Assembly (NCBI GenBank): GCA_002733415.1
Contig: NVVR01000001.1
Location: 258,493 to 322,492 of the forward strand
Source: Kordia sp.
GTDB lineage: Bacteria > Bacteroidota > Bacteroidia > Flavobacteriales > Flavobacteriaceae
Direction: 5' to 3'
DNA: 64,000 nt
In this document: positions 62,932 to 64,000 of the stretch, in pieces
Position numbering within the stretch: the stretch's first letter is position 1
How the letters are laid out: each line of letters begins with the position of its first letter
Notes under the pieces: generated by a model
The model's database searches: none
Told to the model about the DNA's origin: nothing
What the model saw: the letters and a program-made list of their open reading frames with translations, nothing else
Program-made: the position numbers and the translations under genes

Positions 62932-63642
62932 ATGAATGACGAGAATATTGTAAAAATTAATGAGGTGATAGCTCAGTATTTTAAAGAGAATACAACAGTT
63001 GATTGGATTCCAGCTAAGAGTATTATGTCTGAGTTGATTAAAGCAGGAGTATTTAATAAGGATGAAAAAAAAGGATTGCCAATACGTAAAGTGTTCAGGA
63101 AATTAGACAAAGAAGAACAATTAAGTAAAATACCAGCGGTTCATGCAGAGAGAAGGTCTGAAAATGTGTATTGGTATTTGGTTAGAGAAGGTAAAGAATA
63201 TTCACCTAGTGAAGTAATAAGTTCTCTTACTAAAAAAGAAAAAGGAGTCCTAAATATTGAAAATAGTGATGAGTTTTATCTTGTAAATTTATGTGATGAT
63301 TTACTTAAGGAAAAGGCGTCAAGAAAACATACGTTTGATACCTTATTAGGTAAGTTACATAAAAAGGGTAAAACTAGAACTAAACTTCCGTTAGATGCTT
63401 ATTATGAAGATTTAAAGTTGGTAATAGAATTTTTTGAAAAAAAAGATACTGACGAAAGTAGTGAAAGAGAAGCACAGAGAAAGTATTACGATCAACGTAA
63501 AAAAGATGTTCTTGAGAAAAAGAAAATCAGTTTGATTGATATCAATTACGCACTATTTGAATGTAATGAAAATGATAGGTTAGTTCGTGATAAAAATAAT
63601 GACTGTATTGTGCTGAAAGGGATTTTAAAAGATTTTATATAA
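62932..63642 (+). CDS. Hypothetical protein with a nuclease-like C-terminal pattern
   Basis: A 236-residue cytosolic protein I cannot name. The N-terminal 85 residues look like a helical/winged-helix domain ([19 protein letters not shown]). The C-terminal part has a pattern like a VSR/DUF559-type endonuclease: [10 protein letters not shown] (152-161), LVIEF (163-167), then [15 protein letters not shown] (183-197) and ISLIDINY (199-206). In that fold an acidic residue precedes a strand with Glu, then a helix with Arg/Lys, then a strand. Asp155, Glu166, Asp187 and Arg189 are candidate active-site residues, but this is inference. It follows the two tRNA genes, a frequent integration site. Confidence 0.6.
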   Translation: MNDENIVKINEVIAQYFKENTTVDWIPAKSIMSELIKAGVFNKDEKKGLPIRKVFRKLDKEEQLSKIPAVHAERRSENVYWYLVREGKEYSPSEVISSLTKKEKGVLNIENSDEFYLVNLCDDLLKEKASRKHTFDTLLGKLHKKGKTRTKLPLDAYYEDLKLVIEFFEKKDTDESSEREAQRKYYDQRKKDVLEKKKISLIDINYALFECNENDRLVRDKNNDCIVLKGILKDFI

Positions 63643-63702
63643 ATTTAAGACAATACATTTATTGTATGGTAGTGAACTATAATTCTTTAAAAAGGTTTGT
63701 AG

Positions 63703-63710
63703 TATCTTTG
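63703..63710 (+). promoter_or_regulatory. -7 element of era
   Basis: TATCTTTG, exact TAnnTTTG match, 20 nt upstream of the era ATG at 63731. No TTG at the proper -33 distance was found. Confidence 0.45.
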
Positions 63711-63730
63711 CCTTAAATATTTTTGAATAT

Positions 63731-64000
63731 ATGGAGCATAAAGCAGGTTTTGTAAATATTATAGGAAATCCAAATGTTGGGAAATCAACATTGATGAATG
63801 CATTTATTGGTGAAAAATTATCGATAATAACATCAAAGGCACAAACTACAAGGCATCGTATTTTAGGTATTGTGAATGGAGATGATTTTCAAGTAGTATT
63901 GTCAGATACTCCAGGAATTATTAAACCAGCATACGAATTACAAGAATCAATGATGGGGTTTGTAAAGTCAGCTTTTGAAGATGCTGATGTGCTTATATAT
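63731..64000 (+). CDS. era: GTPase Era, N-terminal part (3' truncated by window edge)
   Basis: The first 90 codons of a GTPase required for 16S rRNA maturation and 30S assembly. Visible motifs: G1 GNPNVGKST (12-20), G2 region with TTRHRI (39-44), and G3 DTPG (59-62). The N-terminal [20 protein letters not shown] is typical of flavobacterial Era. The frame is open to the right edge of the window; the KH domain lies beyond. Confidence 0.96.
   Translation, partial: MEHKAGFVNIIGNPNVGKSTLMNAFIGEKLSIITSKAQTTRHRILGIVNGDDFQVVLSDTPGIIKPAYELQESMMGFVKSAFEDADVLIY

Overview
This AT-rich window comes from a gliding or T9SS-bearing member of the Flavobacteriaceae (Bacteroidota), most likely a marine genus related to Tenacibaculum or Polaribacter; the genus is an inference. 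The family assignment rests on SprA, GldK-GldL-GldM-GldN, a PorP/SprF protein, RemB and a protease with a type IX sorting domain. It is supported by TTG(N19-21)TAnnTTTG promoters, by the lack of strong Shine-Dalgarno sequences, and by the sprA-gcvH-vanZ-tonB-remB order, which I recall from Flavobacterium johnsoniae.

Layout. 1-10.3 kb: the C-terminal part of sprA (open at the left edge), gcvH, a VanZ-like gene, three tandem tonB paralogues and remB. 10.5-16.2 kb: a respiratory block with heme O synthase (ctaB), two cytochrome oxidase subunit III proteins, a subunit IV-like protein, a SCO-like protein without the copper cysteines, SCO, a DUF420 protein and a small CxxC protein. 16.4-23 kb: a lipoprotein, then a MacB/TolC-type exporter operon (ATPase, two permeases, adaptor, TolC). 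23-30.3 kb: tsaB, mscS, a YyaL-like lipoprotein, a three-domain Nfu scaffold, porP/sprF and a VWA protein. 30.4-33.9 kb: a TPR/LytS histidine kinase, its LytTR regulator and a gamma-carbonic anhydrase-like protein. 34.3-37.6 kb: a Cys-rich HYC_CC_PP protein, a TonB-dependent receptor and an HMA protein, probably a copper locus. 37.8-42 kb (minus strand): an M43 metalloprotease secreted by T9SS and a second LytS/LytTR pair. 42.1-49 kb (minus strand): miaB, a sigma-54 activator, lptE, a TPR protein, secG, groS and groL. 49.1-58.6 kb: a membrane protein, topA, an arginase-fold protein and the gldKLMN core of T9SS. 58.8-64 kb: an FAD oxidoreductase, DUF983, an ABC-F protein, two tandem initiator tRNA genes, a nuclease-like hypothetical gene and the start of era.

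How the genes fit together. SprA is the T9SS outer-membrane translocon, GldL/GldM the proton-driven motor, GldK/GldN the periplasmic ring and RemB a mobile surface protein. The metalloprotease is a visible cargo. The TonB paralogues could power TonB-dependent receptors such as the one at 34.9 kb. The ctaB-to-SCO block builds and matures a heme-copper oxidase whose catalytic subunits are not in the window.

Noteworthy non-coding structure includes two copies of a ~160 bp element with terminal inverted repeats (MITE-like), a 9-C tract abutting one copy, a 52-nt perfect palindrome, a hairpin at the gldM-gldN junction, REP-like GTCATTCCC elements, and duplicated promoter-tRNA-terminator units. The best candidates for new biology are the TonB-C-like domain at the N-terminus of RemB beside three divergent TonB paralogues, the MITE-like element, the arginase-fold protein with altered metal ligands, and the nuclease-like gene after the tRNAs.
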